A DNA stretch of 64,000 nucleotides from Cohaesibacter haloalkalitolerans (GTDB lineage: Bacteria > Pseudomonadota > Alphaproteobacteria > Rhizobiales > Cohaesibacteraceae): contig NZ_QNUM01000002.1 of the NCBI RefSeq assembly GCF_003574655.1, forward strand, positions 186,001 through 250,000. Direction: 5' to 3'. Under the pieces are notes generated by a model. It was not told the origin of the DNA, ran no database searches, and saw nothing but the letters and a program-made list of their open reading frames with translations. The position numbers and the translations under genes were made by a program. Positions 43,923 through 53,389 of this stretch are shown in pieces. Positions within the stretch are counted from its first letter, which is position 1. Every line of letters begins with the position of its first letter.

Positions 43923-44909
43923 TCAGGCTTGTTGCCCGAGGCGCTCCAGCATGTGGTCATAGAGAGGGTTGGAGGCCTCAAAGACATAGTCAAGGCGGCC
44001 AACCGACACTGACACCGCCCCCAGAGCCCTCAGACGGCTGGCAATGGCATAGACCGAGGCTTCCGGCGCGTGCAGGCGCACGATATGCTCGTTATGGCCA
44101 TAGGGCGCAGTAATCCCCGACTCCTCGAACTCGTCACAAATCTGCTGGCTGATGGCCGCCGCATCATAGTGGGCTGCGGTGATCTCGCGGACGGTACGGG
44201 CGGCTTCCTCGGCTTGAATGCGATCAAGGATTTCCGCCAGAGCCGACTTGGCCTCGGCCGACCAGTCTGCCGTCAGCGAAGCAACGAGGTTGGCCTCGGA
44301 GCGCAACATGACGCCGTCTTCAAGGATCTTGAGATTGTTGGCCTCAAGGGTCGAGCCGGTCGAGGTGATGTCGACGATGATGTCGGCAGAGCCTGCAGCG
44401 GGTGCTCCTTCGGTTGCACCAAGGCTCTCGACGATCTTGTAGTCAATGATGCCATGGCTGGCAAAGAAGGCGCGGGTCAGATTGATGTATTTGGTGGCTA
44501 CGCGCAGGCGATGGCCATAACGTGCCGGCATGTCCATGGCCACGTCGCCGAGGTCTTCCATGTTGCGCACGTCGATCCAGGCCTTGGGCACAGCGATGAC
44601 GACATTGGCATGGCCAAAGCCGAGCTTGATCAGCAGATCGATGTAGCTCTCCGGCTGGGCCAGATGTTCTCGGATCAGATCCTCGCCGGTGACACCCAGA
44701 TGCACAGAGCCGGCTTTCAGCTCCTTGGCGATCTCGGAAGCGGACAGGAAGGCGATCTCGACATTGTCGATGCCCTTGAGGTGGCCGCGATAGTTGCGCA
44801 ATCCGCCGGGGCGGGCCACGTCAAGACCGGCGCGGGCGAAGAAGGCGTTGGTGTTTTCCTGCAGGCGGCCCTTGGAGGGGATGGCGATGATCAGAGGGGT
44901 CTTGCTCAT
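43923..44909 (-). CDS. hisG: ATP phosphoribosyltransferase, long HisG with HisZ partner
   Basis: First enzyme of histidine synthesis: ATP + PRPP to phosphoribosyl-ATP. Signatures: AIPSKGRLQENTNAFFARAGL, LGVTGEDLIREH and the phosphate-binding VDITSTGSTLEANNL. At 328 aa it is much longer than the 210-230 residue short form that normally needs HisZ. The additional C-terminal region (about 230-328) ends in VGRLDYVFE and could be an allosteric domain. The operon order is hisS-hisZ-hisG on the minus strand, with 11 bp between hisZ and hisG. Confidence 0.95.
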   Translation of the reverse strand: MSKTPLIIAIPSKGRLQENTNAFFARAGLDVARPGGLRNYRGHLKGIDNVEIAFLSASEIAKELKAGSVHLGVTGEDLIREHLAQPESYIDLLIKLGFGHANVVIAVPKAWIDVRNMEDLGDVAMDMPARYGHRLRVATKYINLTRAFFASHGIIDYKIVESLGATEGAPAAGSADIIVDITSTGSTLEANNLKILEDGVMLRSEANLVASLTADWSAEAKSALAEILDRIQAEEAARTVREITAAHYDAAAISQQICDEFEESGITAPYGHNEHIVRLHAPEASVYAIASRLRALGAVSVSVGRLDYVFEASNPLYDHMLERLGQQA

Positions 44910-44920
44910 TGGCTCACTCC

Positions 44921-46069
44921 TTAGGCCCGGGCTTCTGTTTGCGTGAGACGATCGAGCCAGACGACAAAACCGATCGCCGGAACCGCTTCGACCGCATTGC
45001 CTCGTCTGGCGCGAGAGGCCAGAATGCCCAGCAGGCGATCATAGCGCCCCCCACCGGCAACCGGCTTGTCTTCACCAGCGAAATGCAGTTCGTAATTGAA
45101 GCCCGAGTAATAGTCGAGGCGACGGCCGAAATCGGCCTTGAACTGTAGTTCGGTGCCTTCCGGCACAGCAGCCTTGATCGCCTTGATGCGCTCGGCAAAG
45201 CCAACAAGGGCATCGCCCAGAATGGCGCCGACCTCATCATCGAAGGCGGCCAGATGCTCAAGACTATCATCAAGCGAACCCGAAATGGACAGATAGCGGG
45301 CGATAATCGCAATCTTGTCGGCGTCCCATCCGGCCATGGCAGCCAGCTCGGCCTTTTCCATGTAGCGTTCGGCAATGTCGCCAACAGAGCGCCCACCGAC
45401 GGCTGAAAGTCCTGCGATATCGAGCATTTCCTCGACCGCCTCGCGGACATCTTCAGGGGCCTTGCCTTCGAGGATACGGGCGAGACCGGCGGAAGCACCG
45501 TGGGTCTCGGAGCCGCCCTGCTTCAGGCGGCGCAACATGCGGTCGAGTACACGGCGATCGCCGAAGGCCCCTTCAAGGCGACGCTGCCAAACGGCAGGCG
45601 TGCCCAGCCCGTTGAGCAGGGCCGAGAACAGGCCAAGATCACCGATGGTCACGATCGGGCGCTTGCCCGAGAGGCTTTCCACCATGGCAACAGCGCTGGC
45701 GACACTGGCAGCATCAAACTCGAAGCCGCCGAGCGGATCGATCTGCTCGATGCCAGCCTGATGGAACTCGCCGGGTTCATCATCTGCCCGCTGCCGGAAG
45801 ACCGGGCCAAGGCAGGCATAGGTTGCCTTGCGCGTTGCTTCGCCGTGGCGCAGATGGTGAAGACATACCGGAATGGTGAACTCGGGCCGGAGGGCCATCG
45901 CCTCGCCGTTGGCACCGGGCGCAACATAGAGACGACGACGGATATCCTCGCCGATGAGATCGACAAACAGATCCGCGGAATAGAGGATCGGCAGATCGAT
46001 CACTCTGGCACCTGCCGCATCAAACTGACGGGAAAGCGTGTCCCGCATGGTTTCGGTCAGATGAGTCAT
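44921..46069 (-). CDS. hisZ: ATP phosphoribosyltransferase regulatory subunit HisZ
   Basis: Histidyl-tRNA-synthetase-like paralogue (382 aa) that activates and regulates HisG. It has the class II synthetase fold pattern (RRRLYVAPGANGEAMALRPEFTIPVCLHHL, FRQRADDEPGEFHQAGIEQI), but lacks the anticodon-binding domain. The last motif is AGGGRYDRLLGIL. It starts 32 bp after hisS and ends 11 bp before hisG, so it is co-transcribed. A second synthetase role is excluded by the missing C-terminal domain. Confidence 0.95.
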   Translation of the reverse strand: MTHLTETMRDTLSRQFDAAGARVIDLPILYSADLFVDLIGEDIRRRLYVAPGANGEAMALRPEFTIPVCLHHLRHGEATRKATYACLGPVFRQRADDEPGEFHQAGIEQIDPLGGFEFDAASVASAVAMVESLSGKRPIVTIGDLGLFSALLNGLGTPAVWQRRLEGAFGDRRVLDRMLRRLKQGGSETHGASAGLARILEGKAPEDVREAVEEMLDIAGLSAVGGRSVGDIAERYMEKAELAAMAGWDADKIAIIARYLSISGSLDDSLEHLAAFDDEVGAILGDALVGFAERIKAIKAAVPEGTELQFKADFGRRLDYYSGFNYELHFAGEDKPVAGGGRYDRLLGILASRARRGNAVEAVPAIGFVVWLDRLTQTEARA

Positions 46070-46101
46070 GGCTATCTCCTCTCGCCTTTCCGGCTGAGCG
46101 G

Positions 46102-47580
46102 TTATTTCGTCGCAGCGCGCACCGTTTCCCGGTCCGCAGCCTGATCAGCGAGCATCTTCTTGACGGTATCGACCATCTCGGCCAATGGCACTTCGACCTG
46201 AGCCGGACGGCTCTCTCGCCAGGTGGCGTTGTCCTCGATTTCGGCGGACAGGCGCTTGCCCTCCTCCAGATCCTTGATCTGGACGATGCCTCTTGCCTTT
46301 TCGTCCGAGCCCTGAATGATGGCCAGCGGGCAGCCGCGCTTGTCGGCATATTTGAGCTGGTTGCCAAACTTCTTCCAGTTACCCTGATAAAGCTCGGCAC
46401 GGACACCAGCAGCGCGCAGATCCTGCACCATCTTCATGTAATGGCCGAGGCTATCGACATCGCCATCCATGACGGTGACCAGAACCGGCGCGACCATGCT
46501 TTCATTGCCCAGCTTGCCAAGGTTCTTCAAAGCCGTCATCAGGCGGGAAACGCCGATGGAGAAGCCGGTTGCCGGAACATCACGACCGACAAAGCGCTTG
46601 ACCAGACCGTCATACCGACCGCCGCCACCGACGGAGCCGAACTGGACGACTTCGCCCTTCTCGTTGGTGACATCAAACAACAGCTCGGCCTCATAGACAG
46701 GCCCGGTGTAATATTCGAGGCCGCGAACGACGGACGGGTCGATCTTGATGCGATCCTCGCCATAGCCACAGGCGTCGAAAATGGCCTGCATGGTGGCGAG
46801 CTCGCGGGTGCCATCATTATCCATTTCGAGCGTGCCGTCGGTGAAGGCGATTACCTTCTCGACATTCTCGGGGCTGAGACCGGCGCCCTTGGTGAAGTCG
46901 CCGCTCTCGTCCTTGCGGCCTTCGCCGAGCAGCAAGCGGACGCCATCGGGTCCGAACTTGTCCAGCTTGTCGACAGCGCGCAGCACCGTGAGACGGGACT
47001 CTGCGTGCTCGTCACCACCAAAACCGATCTCTGCCATCACGCCATCGAGAACCTTGCGGTTGTTGACGCGGATGACATAGTTGCCGCGCTCGATGCCGAG
47101 GGCTTCCATGGTGTCGGCCATCATCATGCAGGCTTCGGCGTCGGTCTGGACGCCCGGAGCGCCGACGGTATCGGCATCGAACTGCATGAACTGGCGGAAG
47201 CGGCCCGGCCCCGGCTTTTCGTTGCGATAGACATAACCGACGCGATAGGTGCGATAGGGCAGCTGGATCTCGTTGATATTCTCCGCCACGTGGCGGGCCA
47301 TCGGCGCCGTCAGGTCATAGCGCAGGCTCATCCACTGCTCGTCATCATCCTGAACGGAGAAGACACCGGCATTGGGGCGATCGGTATCGGGCAGGAACTT
47401 GCCCAGACAATCGGTATATTCAAAGGTCGGCGTCTCAATCGGGTCAAAGCCATGATGCTCATAGACAGCCTTGATTTTAGCGATCATGTCATCGGCGCTG
47501 CGGATGTCATCCGCAGTCCGGTCCACAAATCCGCGCGGCAGGCGGGCCTTGAGCTTGTTGGGCTTTTTATCTTTTGCCAT
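46102..47580 (-). CDS. hisS: Histidyl-tRNA synthetase
   Basis: Class II aminoacyl-tRNA synthetase charging tRNA-His. Motif 2 ([25 protein letters not shown]), the histidine-binding [12 protein letters not shown] and motif 3 ([26 protein letters not shown]) are all present. The C-terminal anticodon-binding domain follows (VLVTVMDGD to the end). 492 aa is a common alphaproteobacterial length, with an N-terminal [16 protein letters not shown] that precedes the core. First gene of the hisSZG operon. Confidence 0.97.
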   Translation of the reverse strand: MAKDKKPNKLKARLPRGFVDRTADDIRSADDMIAKIKAVYEHHGFDPIETPTFEYTDCLGKFLPDTDRPNAGVFSVQDDDEQWMSLRYDLTAPMARHVAENINEIQLPYRTYRVGYVYRNEKPGPGRFRQFMQFDADTVGAPGVQTDAEACMMMADTMEALGIERGNYVIRVNNRKVLDGVMAEIGFGGDEHAESRLTVLRAVDKLDKFGPDGVRLLLGEGRKDESGDFTKGAGLSPENVEKVIAFTDGTLEMDNDGTRELATMQAIFDACGYGEDRIKIDPSVVRGLEYYTGPVYEAELLFDVTNEKGEVVQFGSVGGGGRYDGLVKRFVGRDVPATGFSIGVSRLMTALKNLGKLGNESMVAPVLVTVMDGDVDSLGHYMKMVQDLRAAGVRAELYQGNWKKFGNQLKYADKRGCPLAIIQGSDEKARGIVQIKDLEEGKRLSAEIEDNATWRESRPAQVEVPLAEMVDTVKKMLADQAADRETVRAATK

Positions 47581-47875
47581 GATTGGACGTCACTTTGATT
47601 AGAATGGATGTTGAAACAGGCGCGGCTCTTATGCACGCCTTGCGCGCTTTTCCTAGCCCATCCAGGGGAAGGCGGCAAGAGAAGAGCGCAGAATCGGGGG
47701 AAGTTGGGTGCGAAACTTCACGTAAATGACATCAAAATCGGCACACGTCTGCGCGGTGCCTGCCGATCGCTGCCAGAATCCGCATTAACTCTGGACATAA
47801 CACCGATAAGGCAGACATTAGCCCCGTTCAAAACCGGCCCGTCCCGTAAGTTGCACACCGAAAAGAGCAGGCAAC

Positions 47876-47916
47876 AAAAAGGGCGGCCAGCCAAAAGGCA
47901 AGCGGGCCGCCCTTCT
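47876..47916 (-). terminator. Terminator of mscS
   Basis: Minus-strand sense: AAGGGCGGCCC ... GGCCGCCCTT followed by TTTTG, 45 bp after the mscS stop. Confidence 0.8.
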
Positions 47917-47960
47917 GAGAATTGTCAGAAGGCTCGTCGGTGGGTATGCGCAGGAGGAGC

Positions 47961-48782
47961 TCAGCCTTCTCTTGCTTCCTTGCTGACGGAAATGATCTGA
48001 GTGTGGGGATAGGGAATATCGATGCCGTTGGCGTCGAAGGCATATTTGACATTCTTCAGCAGATCGCACTTGAGCTGCCACCAGTCGGACGGCTTGCACC
48101 AGACGCGCAGGGTTATGTCCACCGAGGAATCCCCGAGATTGGTCACCCCGACCCACGGGGCCGGATCGCCCAGGCTACGCTCGTCGGCGTTGACGACATC
48201 CAGAATGACGCTCATGGCCTTGTCCGGATCATTGGCGTAGTCGATGCCGAACACCAGTTCCGCCCTGCGGGTGGTGGTGTTGGTATAGTTGATGATTATC
48301 GAACCCCAGGCCTTGGAGTTGGGCATGACAATCCTGATATTGTCAGGGGCTGACAGCTCGGTGACGAACAGGTCGATGGACTTGACCGTGCCCGAGGTCC
48401 CCGCGATATCGACGAAATCTCCCAGCTTGTAGGGGCGGAAGATGATCAGCATGACGCCGGAGGCCAAGTCACTGAGGGTTCCTTGCAGCGCAAGACCAAT
48501 GGCCAGAGAGGCAGCACCCAGAACGGCGACAAGACTGGTAACCTGAAAACCGAACAGCTGCAGCACCGCGATGCCGACGAAAGCCAGAATGAGCCATTTG
48601 ACCACAGAGGCTGCAAAATTGCCCAGCGTGTCGTCAATTCTGGGATGGTTGACAATACGGCTGCGGATGAAGTTGGCCACCAGACCGGAGACAAAGAAGC
48701 CAAGCACGAGGAATATGATCGCCTTGGCAACATTGATGATGATCGGCGTATAGGCCCCGACTTGCGCAGTAAGTTCTTCCAT
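47961..48782 (-). CDS. mscS: Small-conductance mechanosensitive channel, MscS family
   Basis: Inner-membrane osmotic safety valve, 273 aa. Three N-terminal transmembrane helices, with the pore helix region VAVLGAASLAIGLALQGTLSDLASGVMLIIF rich in Gly/Ala, then the beta domain signature FRPYKLGDFVDI and the cytosolic vestibule. GAGAGGACAAA precedes the ATG. It is monocistronic with its own terminator. Conductance class and extra function cannot be read. Confidence 0.95.
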   Translation of the reverse strand: MEELTAQVGAYTPIIINVAKAIIFLVLGFFVSGLVANFIRSRIVNHPRIDDTLGNFAASVVKWLILAFVGIAVLQLFGFQVTSLVAVLGAASLAIGLALQGTLSDLASGVMLIIFRPYKLGDFVDIAGTSGTVKSIDLFVTELSAPDNIRIVMPNSKAWGSIIINYTNTTTRRAELVFGIDYANDPDKAMSVILDVVNADERSLGDPAPWVGVTNLGDSSVDITLRVWCKPSDWWQLKCDLLKNVKYAFDANGIDIPYPHTQIISVSKEAREG

Positions 48783-49172
48783 TTTGTCCTCTCGGAAAAC
48801 ATCTGGTTCTTAGATAAATGCTGATGCTGCCGCCGGAAAAATCCGTTACCTTCCCTCTCAGGGGATCGGATTGGCTGAATGAAAACAACACATTGACCAC
48901 GCGGCAAAAGCAAACATATATCTTTTTACGTATATACCGCCAAATGGCAACCACCTTGGCCCCAGAAAGGCCCGAGCCATGTTTGCGTTGGAAAACCCAG
49001 CCACAACAGCAGTTGCACATGTCATGCCGCAAGGCACAGCACGAGCCCCGGCACCAGCTTTCTCATAACAAGACGCCCGAGCGGCTGAATGGTTCCAAAA
49101 TCAATCGTGCTGATTGCGCACCAAGCCATGCCCGTTCACAGGCGCTGACGCAAGGCAGCTCCCGACAGGCTC
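48783..49172. other. Intergenic region, nothing recognised
   Basis: 390 bp between mscS and tag, both on the minus strand. A plus-strand reading frame (48818-49246) lacks support. It presumably holds the mscS promoter. Confidence 0.35.
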
Positions 49173-49862
49173 TCAGGGGCGCTCAAACTGCTGCCGCAAC
49201 TGTTCGATTTCCGCCCGGCAACAGCAGCCTTCCAGATGATCATTGACCAGCCCCATCGCCTGCATGAAGGCATAGACCGTTGTTGGCCCGACAAAGGACC
49301 AGCCGCGTTTCTTGAGATCCTTTGAAATCTGAACCGACCGCTCCGTCTTGCCCAGTTGCCGCAGATCTTCAAAGCCAAAACGAGCTGGCCGTTCATCCGG
49401 CCCCGGCTCATGGGCCCAGAAATAGGCAGCAAGCGAGCCGAACTCGGCCCGCATCTCCTTGGCCCTTGCGGCATTGTTGATGGTGCTCTCGATCTTCTTG
49501 CGGTGACGCACGATGCCTTCGTCGCCAAGACAGCGTTCAATATCGGCCTCGGTGAATGCGGCAACCTTGTCGATGTCGAAGTTGGCAAAGGCGGCGCGGA
49601 AGTTCTCGCGTTTTCTCAGGATGGTGTACCAGCTGAGGCCCGACTGGAAGCCTTCAAGGCAGATCTTCTCAAACAGGGTGCGGTCATCCTTGACTGGTCG
49701 GCCCCATTCCCTGTCGTGATAGGCCAGATAATCCGGCTTGCCGCCATGCCACCAGCAGCGGACCTTGCCGTCCTCCCCGATCAGCAAGCCGTCTCTTGGC
49801 TCAGGATCAGGCCCACCTTCAGGCAGGCCATCAGCTTTGGCATCTGTTGTCATGTCTGTCAT
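49173..49862 (-). CDS. tag: DNA-3-methyladenine glycosylase I
   Basis: Base-excision repair glycosylase removing 3-methyladenine. Tag signatures: VRCWWHGG, YHDREWGRPV, FEKICLEGFQSGLSWYTILRKRENFR, and the zinc-binding NDHLEGCCCR near the C-terminus. The N-terminal 25 residues (DMTTDAKADGLPEG..) are an unusual polar extension. I chose ATG 49862 with GGAGGCAGACCG before it rather than the upstream 49946. 229 codons. Monocistronic. Confidence 0.94.
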   Translation of the reverse strand: MTDMTTDAKADGLPEGGPDPEPRDGLLIGEDGKVRCWWHGGKPDYLAYHDREWGRPVKDDRTLFEKICLEGFQSGLSWYTILRKRENFRAAFANFDIDKVAAFTEADIERCLGDEGIVRHRKKIESTINNAARAKEMRAEFGSLAAYFWAHEPGPDERPARFGFEDLRQLGKTERSVQISKDLKKRGWSFVGPTTVYAFMQAMGLVNDHLEGCCCRAEIEQLRQQFERP

Positions 49863-49929
49863 CGGTCTGCCTCCGGTCAATATGTTCCACATTTGTTCCT
49901 TACACAGTATCGTCGAGCGAGTCAAAGCA

Positions 49930-49966
49930 AAAGCCCGCCGCATCAATCGATGCAGACGGGCTTTGA
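49930..49966 (-). terminator. Terminator of the CheZ-like gene
   Basis: AAAGCCCG / CGGGCTTT outer stem with an inner CATC/GATG hairpin, followed on the minus strand by TGCTTTG. It overlaps the upstream side of tag. Confidence 0.7.
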
Positions 49967-49990
49967 AATCGGATGATCGTATGACAATGC

Positions 49991-50716
49991 TCAGTCGAAC
50001 AGGGCGTCGATATCGTCCTGGCTGGCCACGCCTTCTTCGTTGGCAAGAGCCGGACCATTGAGCAAAGCGGCGTCGCCGGTCTTTTCCAGCGGGTTGACGA
50101 CTTCCATCTCCTGAAACTGCTCGATGCCGCCCCAGATGTCCATCATCGCGACAATACGCTCCTCGATGAAGCGCAGGACATTGACCACCTTGGTGATGCG
50201 CTGTCCGGTCAGATCCTGAAAGTTACAGGCTTCGAACACGGAAACGACGGCGTCCTGAATTTCGTGTGTCCACTGGTCTTCCTCACCGGTGAGAACCTTG
50301 GACAGTTTGGTAGAGTTGCCGTCAATGATCTCGGCGGCTTCAAGGATCTGCTCGGTTGCCTGCTCGGTGCCGAAGACAATGGCGTCGAGTTCGTCGGTGA
50401 CCCGGTTCATTTCGGCAGAATGCAGGCCGTTGACATGCAGCGTTGCGATTTCGCGCTTGGTTTCGGCAATGGCTTCGTAGATCTGGTCCATTTCCGCCTT
50501 GATCTTGACCGCTTCGCTCAGCTCTGAACGGAAGGTTTCGACCAGACTTGTGTTGAGCTCCTGAGCCGGTTCAACCAGACGACGCAAGGCCGCCAGTTCG
50601 TCCATGATCTGCTTGTGCTGATCGTTTGAGAGCGCGCTACTCACTGCCTGGGATTTCAGCGGAGCTGCATCACCCAAGATCTGTTCAATCCGAAATGGTT
50701 TCATTGCCAGCGCCAT
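49991..50716 (-). CDS. CheZ-like CheY-P phosphatase
   Basis: Chemotaxis phosphatase-like protein, 241 aa and mostly helical. The CheZ catalytic motif is present: FEACNFQDLTGQRI (161-174), with Asp168 and Gln172 at the same four-residue spacing as Asp143/Gln147 of E. coli CheZ. The C-terminal tail SQDDIDALFD (232-241) resembles the CheY-binding N-terminal peptide of FliM (LSQDEIDALL-type), so it may bind CheY-P. The tail of E. coli CheZ plays this role with a different sequence. No cheY or flagellar gene is in the window. Start 50716 is likely; M5 is also possible. Confidence 0.85.
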   Translation of the reverse strand: MALAMKPFRIEQILGDAAPLKSQAVSSALSNDQHKQIMDELAALRRLVEPAQELNTSLVETFRSELSEAVKIKAEMDQIYEAIAETKREIATLHVNGLHSAEMNRVTDELDAIVFGTEQATEQILEAAEIIDGNSTKLSKVLTGEEDQWTHEIQDAVVSVFEACNFQDLTGQRITKVVNVLRFIEERIVAMMDIWGGIEQFQEMEVVNPLEKTGDAALLNGPALANEEGVASQDDIDALFD

Positions 50717-51225
50717 TCCAACTATACTCCCAAACTCAATTACTCTTATTATTTAAAAAGCCGGATAGCATGACAATCTATCATCGAAATGCGGTCCGAA
50801 GGCACCAAGTCGAACAGACTTATTGCGGTCACGATAGCCATCCTTCGTTAAAATTGGGTTTTTGAATGCAATTTATTTAAAGACTTTTTTCTTTAGGAAC
50901 TTAGACAAATAATCATCGTAAAAATTAGGTTCATTTACTTATTCTTTTGAGAGCAGGAAATAAGATGCTTTACCTTTAGAAGAACAGGCGCACGGTTTGC
51001 ACAAGGCGCATCCTTCAGGATGGTTCAGACCGTTGCCGCCGCAGCCCCGCAAAGCGCGGCAAAACGTTTTTCGGGGTGAAGCTATGAATTGACGTTGCCC
51101 GCGCAAATGGCCATTGTAAAACGACATCGGCCACGGGGGCACAGAAGGTGCTTATTGGCGATTGTCCTGCGCGTGCAGTGCCATATCGGTTTGATCATCT
51201 GTCCGGGGTGGAGTGGACACACTAA
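50717..51225. other. 509-bp region with possible Cys-rich small gene
   Basis: AT-rich from 50740 to 50960. A minus-strand reading frame with a Cys-rich C-terminal half occupies 50939-51124; it is listed separately at low confidence. Otherwise nothing recognised. Confidence 0.4.
50939..51124 (-). CDS. Possible small Cys-rich protein
   Basis: A 61-residue reading frame starting MSFYNGHL. The C-terminal half contains CGGNGLNHPEGCALCKPCAC, with six Cys and one His that could bind metal. There is no convincing ribosome-binding site, and no family is recognised. Composition is closer to coding than the surrounding AT-rich DNA. Confidence 0.3.
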   Translation of the reverse strand, partial: SFYNGHLRGQRQFIASPRKTFCRALRGCGGNGLNHPEGCALCKPCACSSKGKASYFLLSKE

Positions 51226-52029
51226 ATGCTGATTTGTAGTGACTCTGTACCGTCTGCCTCGCGCAGATCGGCTGTTGTTCCCTTTGCCGGGCGGCACCGA
51301 CGCGCCCTATTGTCAAGGCTTACCGGACTGTTATGCCTGTTGCTGGCTTTCCTCGTTCAGCCAGCCTCGGCCTCGCGTCTTGATGACGACGAAGTGGCCA
51401 ACGGATTTTACAAGACAGTATTCGGTGCCGAAATCGAAGCCCTCAGTTGGGGGACACAATCCAAGCGGGTCAAGAAATATGTCACCCCGGTCAAGGTCTG
51501 GATCGAGAACAGGGCCAGACGAAACCGGCTGAAGACTGTCCGCAGCTTCGTCGAAAGCCTGCCCACCAGCATCCCGGGGCTGCAGGTACGGATGGCCAAC
51601 AACAGCAAGGATGCCAATTTCCATATCTATGTGGTTGATCGGGATGATTATGTGCGCACCGTGCAGGAAGAGGTCTACAACGACCAGACCATGGACGTGC
51701 CGGGCCAGTGCATCGTCCGCGTCCTGTCGCGTCGATCCGGTATCTTGCGCTCGGATGCGGTGATTGTCTCCGATCAGGGGCACTCGATCTTCCGGCGCTG
51801 CATGGTCGAAGAGATCCTGCAGGGGCTGGGGCCTGTCAATGACGACAAGAGCCTTGTGCATTCCGTGTTCAATGACGAGACGACCTTTGACTATTTCACC
51901 CAGTTCGATCGCCTGATCCTCAACATGCTTTACAGCCCGGACCTGAAACCGGGCATGACACTCAAGCAGGTCAAGCCATTGACAGCCGGTCTGTTGCGCC
52001 ATGCGCGACAGGCAACCGGCCTTTATTGA
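51226..52029 (+). CDS. DUF2927 domain secreted protein
   Basis: A 267-residue protein with an N-terminal signal-like hydrophobic segment (about 28-48, ending PASAS), so probably periplasmic. The C-terminal two-thirds fit DUF2927: GQCIVRVLSRRSGILRSDAVIV, FRRCMVEEILQGLGPVNDD, HSVFNDETTFDYFTQFDRLIL, MLYSPDLKPGM. The pattern, including the conserved EE..Q.LG motif, is like minimal metallopeptidase-related folds, but function is unknown. A start nearer the hydrophobic segment is possible. Confidence 0.8.
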   Translation: MLICSDSVPSASRRSAVVPFAGRHRRALLSRLTGLLCLLLAFLVQPASASRLDDDEVANGFYKTVFGAEIEALSWGTQSKRVKKYVTPVKVWIENRARRNRLKTVRSFVESLPTSIPGLQVRMANNSKDANFHIYVVDRDDYVRTVQEEVYNDQTMDVPGQCIVRVLSRRSGILRSDAVIVSDQGHSIFRRCMVEEILQGLGPVNDDKSLVHSVFNDETTFDYFTQFDRLILNMLYSPDLKPGMTLKQVKPLTAGLLRHARQATGLY

Positions 52030-52469
52030 TCCCCTGCCCGATTATCGATCAGCGCCTGCCCAGACCTGTGAAGGCCAGAGTCTTAACCTGACTCTGGACA
52101 TACTGCGCCTGAGTGGTCCCCTTTGCCTCCGGCCTGCGGCCTCAGACTGCTGTTACTCCAGCCCTCCAGTCTGGCAAAATGCGCCATTATCGACCGCAAA
52201 GGAGACGTACGGAGGACATCATCAAAGCCTGAGCGGACAATTTACCCTTTTGTTAAGTATAAATCTCCTGTGCTCACGCTTTCTTAACGCTGATTCCAAT
52301 TGGCTCGACAATCAAGTTTTCATTAACCTTTCCGATTGGTTTCATGGCTAGAATTTGAATGAAATACAGAAGCAACTGTTAAGTATATTTCGCCAAGGGG
52401 ATTTCGCTTCTGTTTCACCTGTGGCCGGTGGCCATTTGTATCGTCGATTTCGTGTTGTGAGTTCTATCG
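52030..52469. other. Intergenic region upstream of the L,D-transpeptidase gene
   Basis: 440 bp. 52230-52340 is AT-richer and likely contains the promoter of the downstream gene. No gene or repeat recognised. Confidence 0.35.
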
Positions 52470-53186
52470 ATGAAGCATCTGCTTATTTCCGCCTGTACTG
52501 TTGCCTTGGGGCTCTCTGGCCTTGCGCATCCGGTTTCAGCCAATTCGATACGCTATGCTCCGCCACCGCCGGTGATGTTGAGCCCGGACCAGATCCAGCC
52601 CTGGGTCATGCAGTTGCGCCCCGGGCGCATGGTGGCGCGTCCGGTAGACGAACGCCCGCTGATGAACAGGGTCGCCTCTGTTCCGGCCCAGCCGACCTAT
52701 GAAGCATCGAAAAAAGTTGCAGCAACCCGCGTGCGCGGTGTCGATCCTGCCTTCCTGCCAACCGTGATCACCTATAACGGCACGGAAAAGCCCGGCACGA
52801 TCATCATCAACACCAACGAGCGTTATCTGTATCTTGTCAACAATGACGGAACCGCACGGCGGTACGGCGTTGGTGTTGGGCGCCCCGGTTTTGAATGGGC
52901 CGGCACCCACAGGGTTTCGCGCAAGGCCGAATGGCCGCGCTGGACACCGCCTGCTGAAATGCGCGCCCGTCAGCCGGGCCTGCCCGAATCCATGGAAGGC
53001 GGTCCGCGCAACCCGCTTGGTGCCCGCGCCCTCTATCTGGGCTCAACCCTTTATCGCATTCATGGCTCCAACGAGCCATGGTCCATCGGCCATGCCGTCA
53101 GCTCCGGCTGCATCCGCATGCGCAACGAAGACGTGATCGACCTTTACGAGCGGGTGCCTGTCGGCGCATCGGTGAAGGTCATCTGA
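52470..53186 (+). CDS. L,D-transpeptidase (YkuD/ErfK family)
   Basis: Periplasmic peptidoglycan cross-linking enzyme, 238 aa. Signal peptide MKHLLISACTVALGLSGLAHPVSAN. The YkuD catalytic signature is intact: His198 in IHGSNEP followed 16 residues later by SSGCIRM with Cys214. The N-terminal catalytic domain segment TIIINTNERYLYLVNND..ARRYGVGVG is typical. Such enzymes form 3-3 cross-links or attach lipoproteins to the wall. It ends at a strong terminator. Specific role (cross-linking versus anchoring) is not readable. Confidence 0.94.
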   Translation: MKHLLISACTVALGLSGLAHPVSANSIRYAPPPPVMLSPDQIQPWVMQLRPGRMVARPVDERPLMNRVASVPAQPTYEASKKVAATRVRGVDPAFLPTVITYNGTEKPGTIIINTNERYLYLVNNDGTARRYGVGVGRPGFEWAGTHRVSRKAEWPRWTPPAEMRARQPGLPESMEGGPRNPLGARALYLGSTLYRIHGSNEPWSIGHAVSSGCIRMRNEDVIDLYERVPVGASVKVI

Positions 53187-53283
53187 TTGACTCTGACTGG
53201 CAGCTGTACATTGGGAGGGACTTGACTGCTGCCACTCCACTTCGGTTTTTGACTTGAGAGTGATCCGGGATCGGATCCAACTG

Positions 53284-53312
53284 GGGCTATCTTCGAGATA
53301 GCCCTTTTTCTT
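53284..53312 (+). terminator. Terminator after L,D-transpeptidase
   Basis: GGGCTATC-TTCGA-GATAGCCC stem-loop followed by TTTTTCTTTT, about 100 bp after the stop. Confidence 0.9.
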
Positions 53313-53389
53313 TTCAGCTCTGCAAATGGGGCAGCAAAAGCTGGCACCCCCGCATACGAGCCAATCCGCCATGCGTTTGCTCAGGAGAG

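Noticed and set aside
48818-49246. 142-codon plus-strand frame between mscS and tag
   Set aside because: Runs into the tag gene on the other strand, lacks a start signal and shows no coding pattern.
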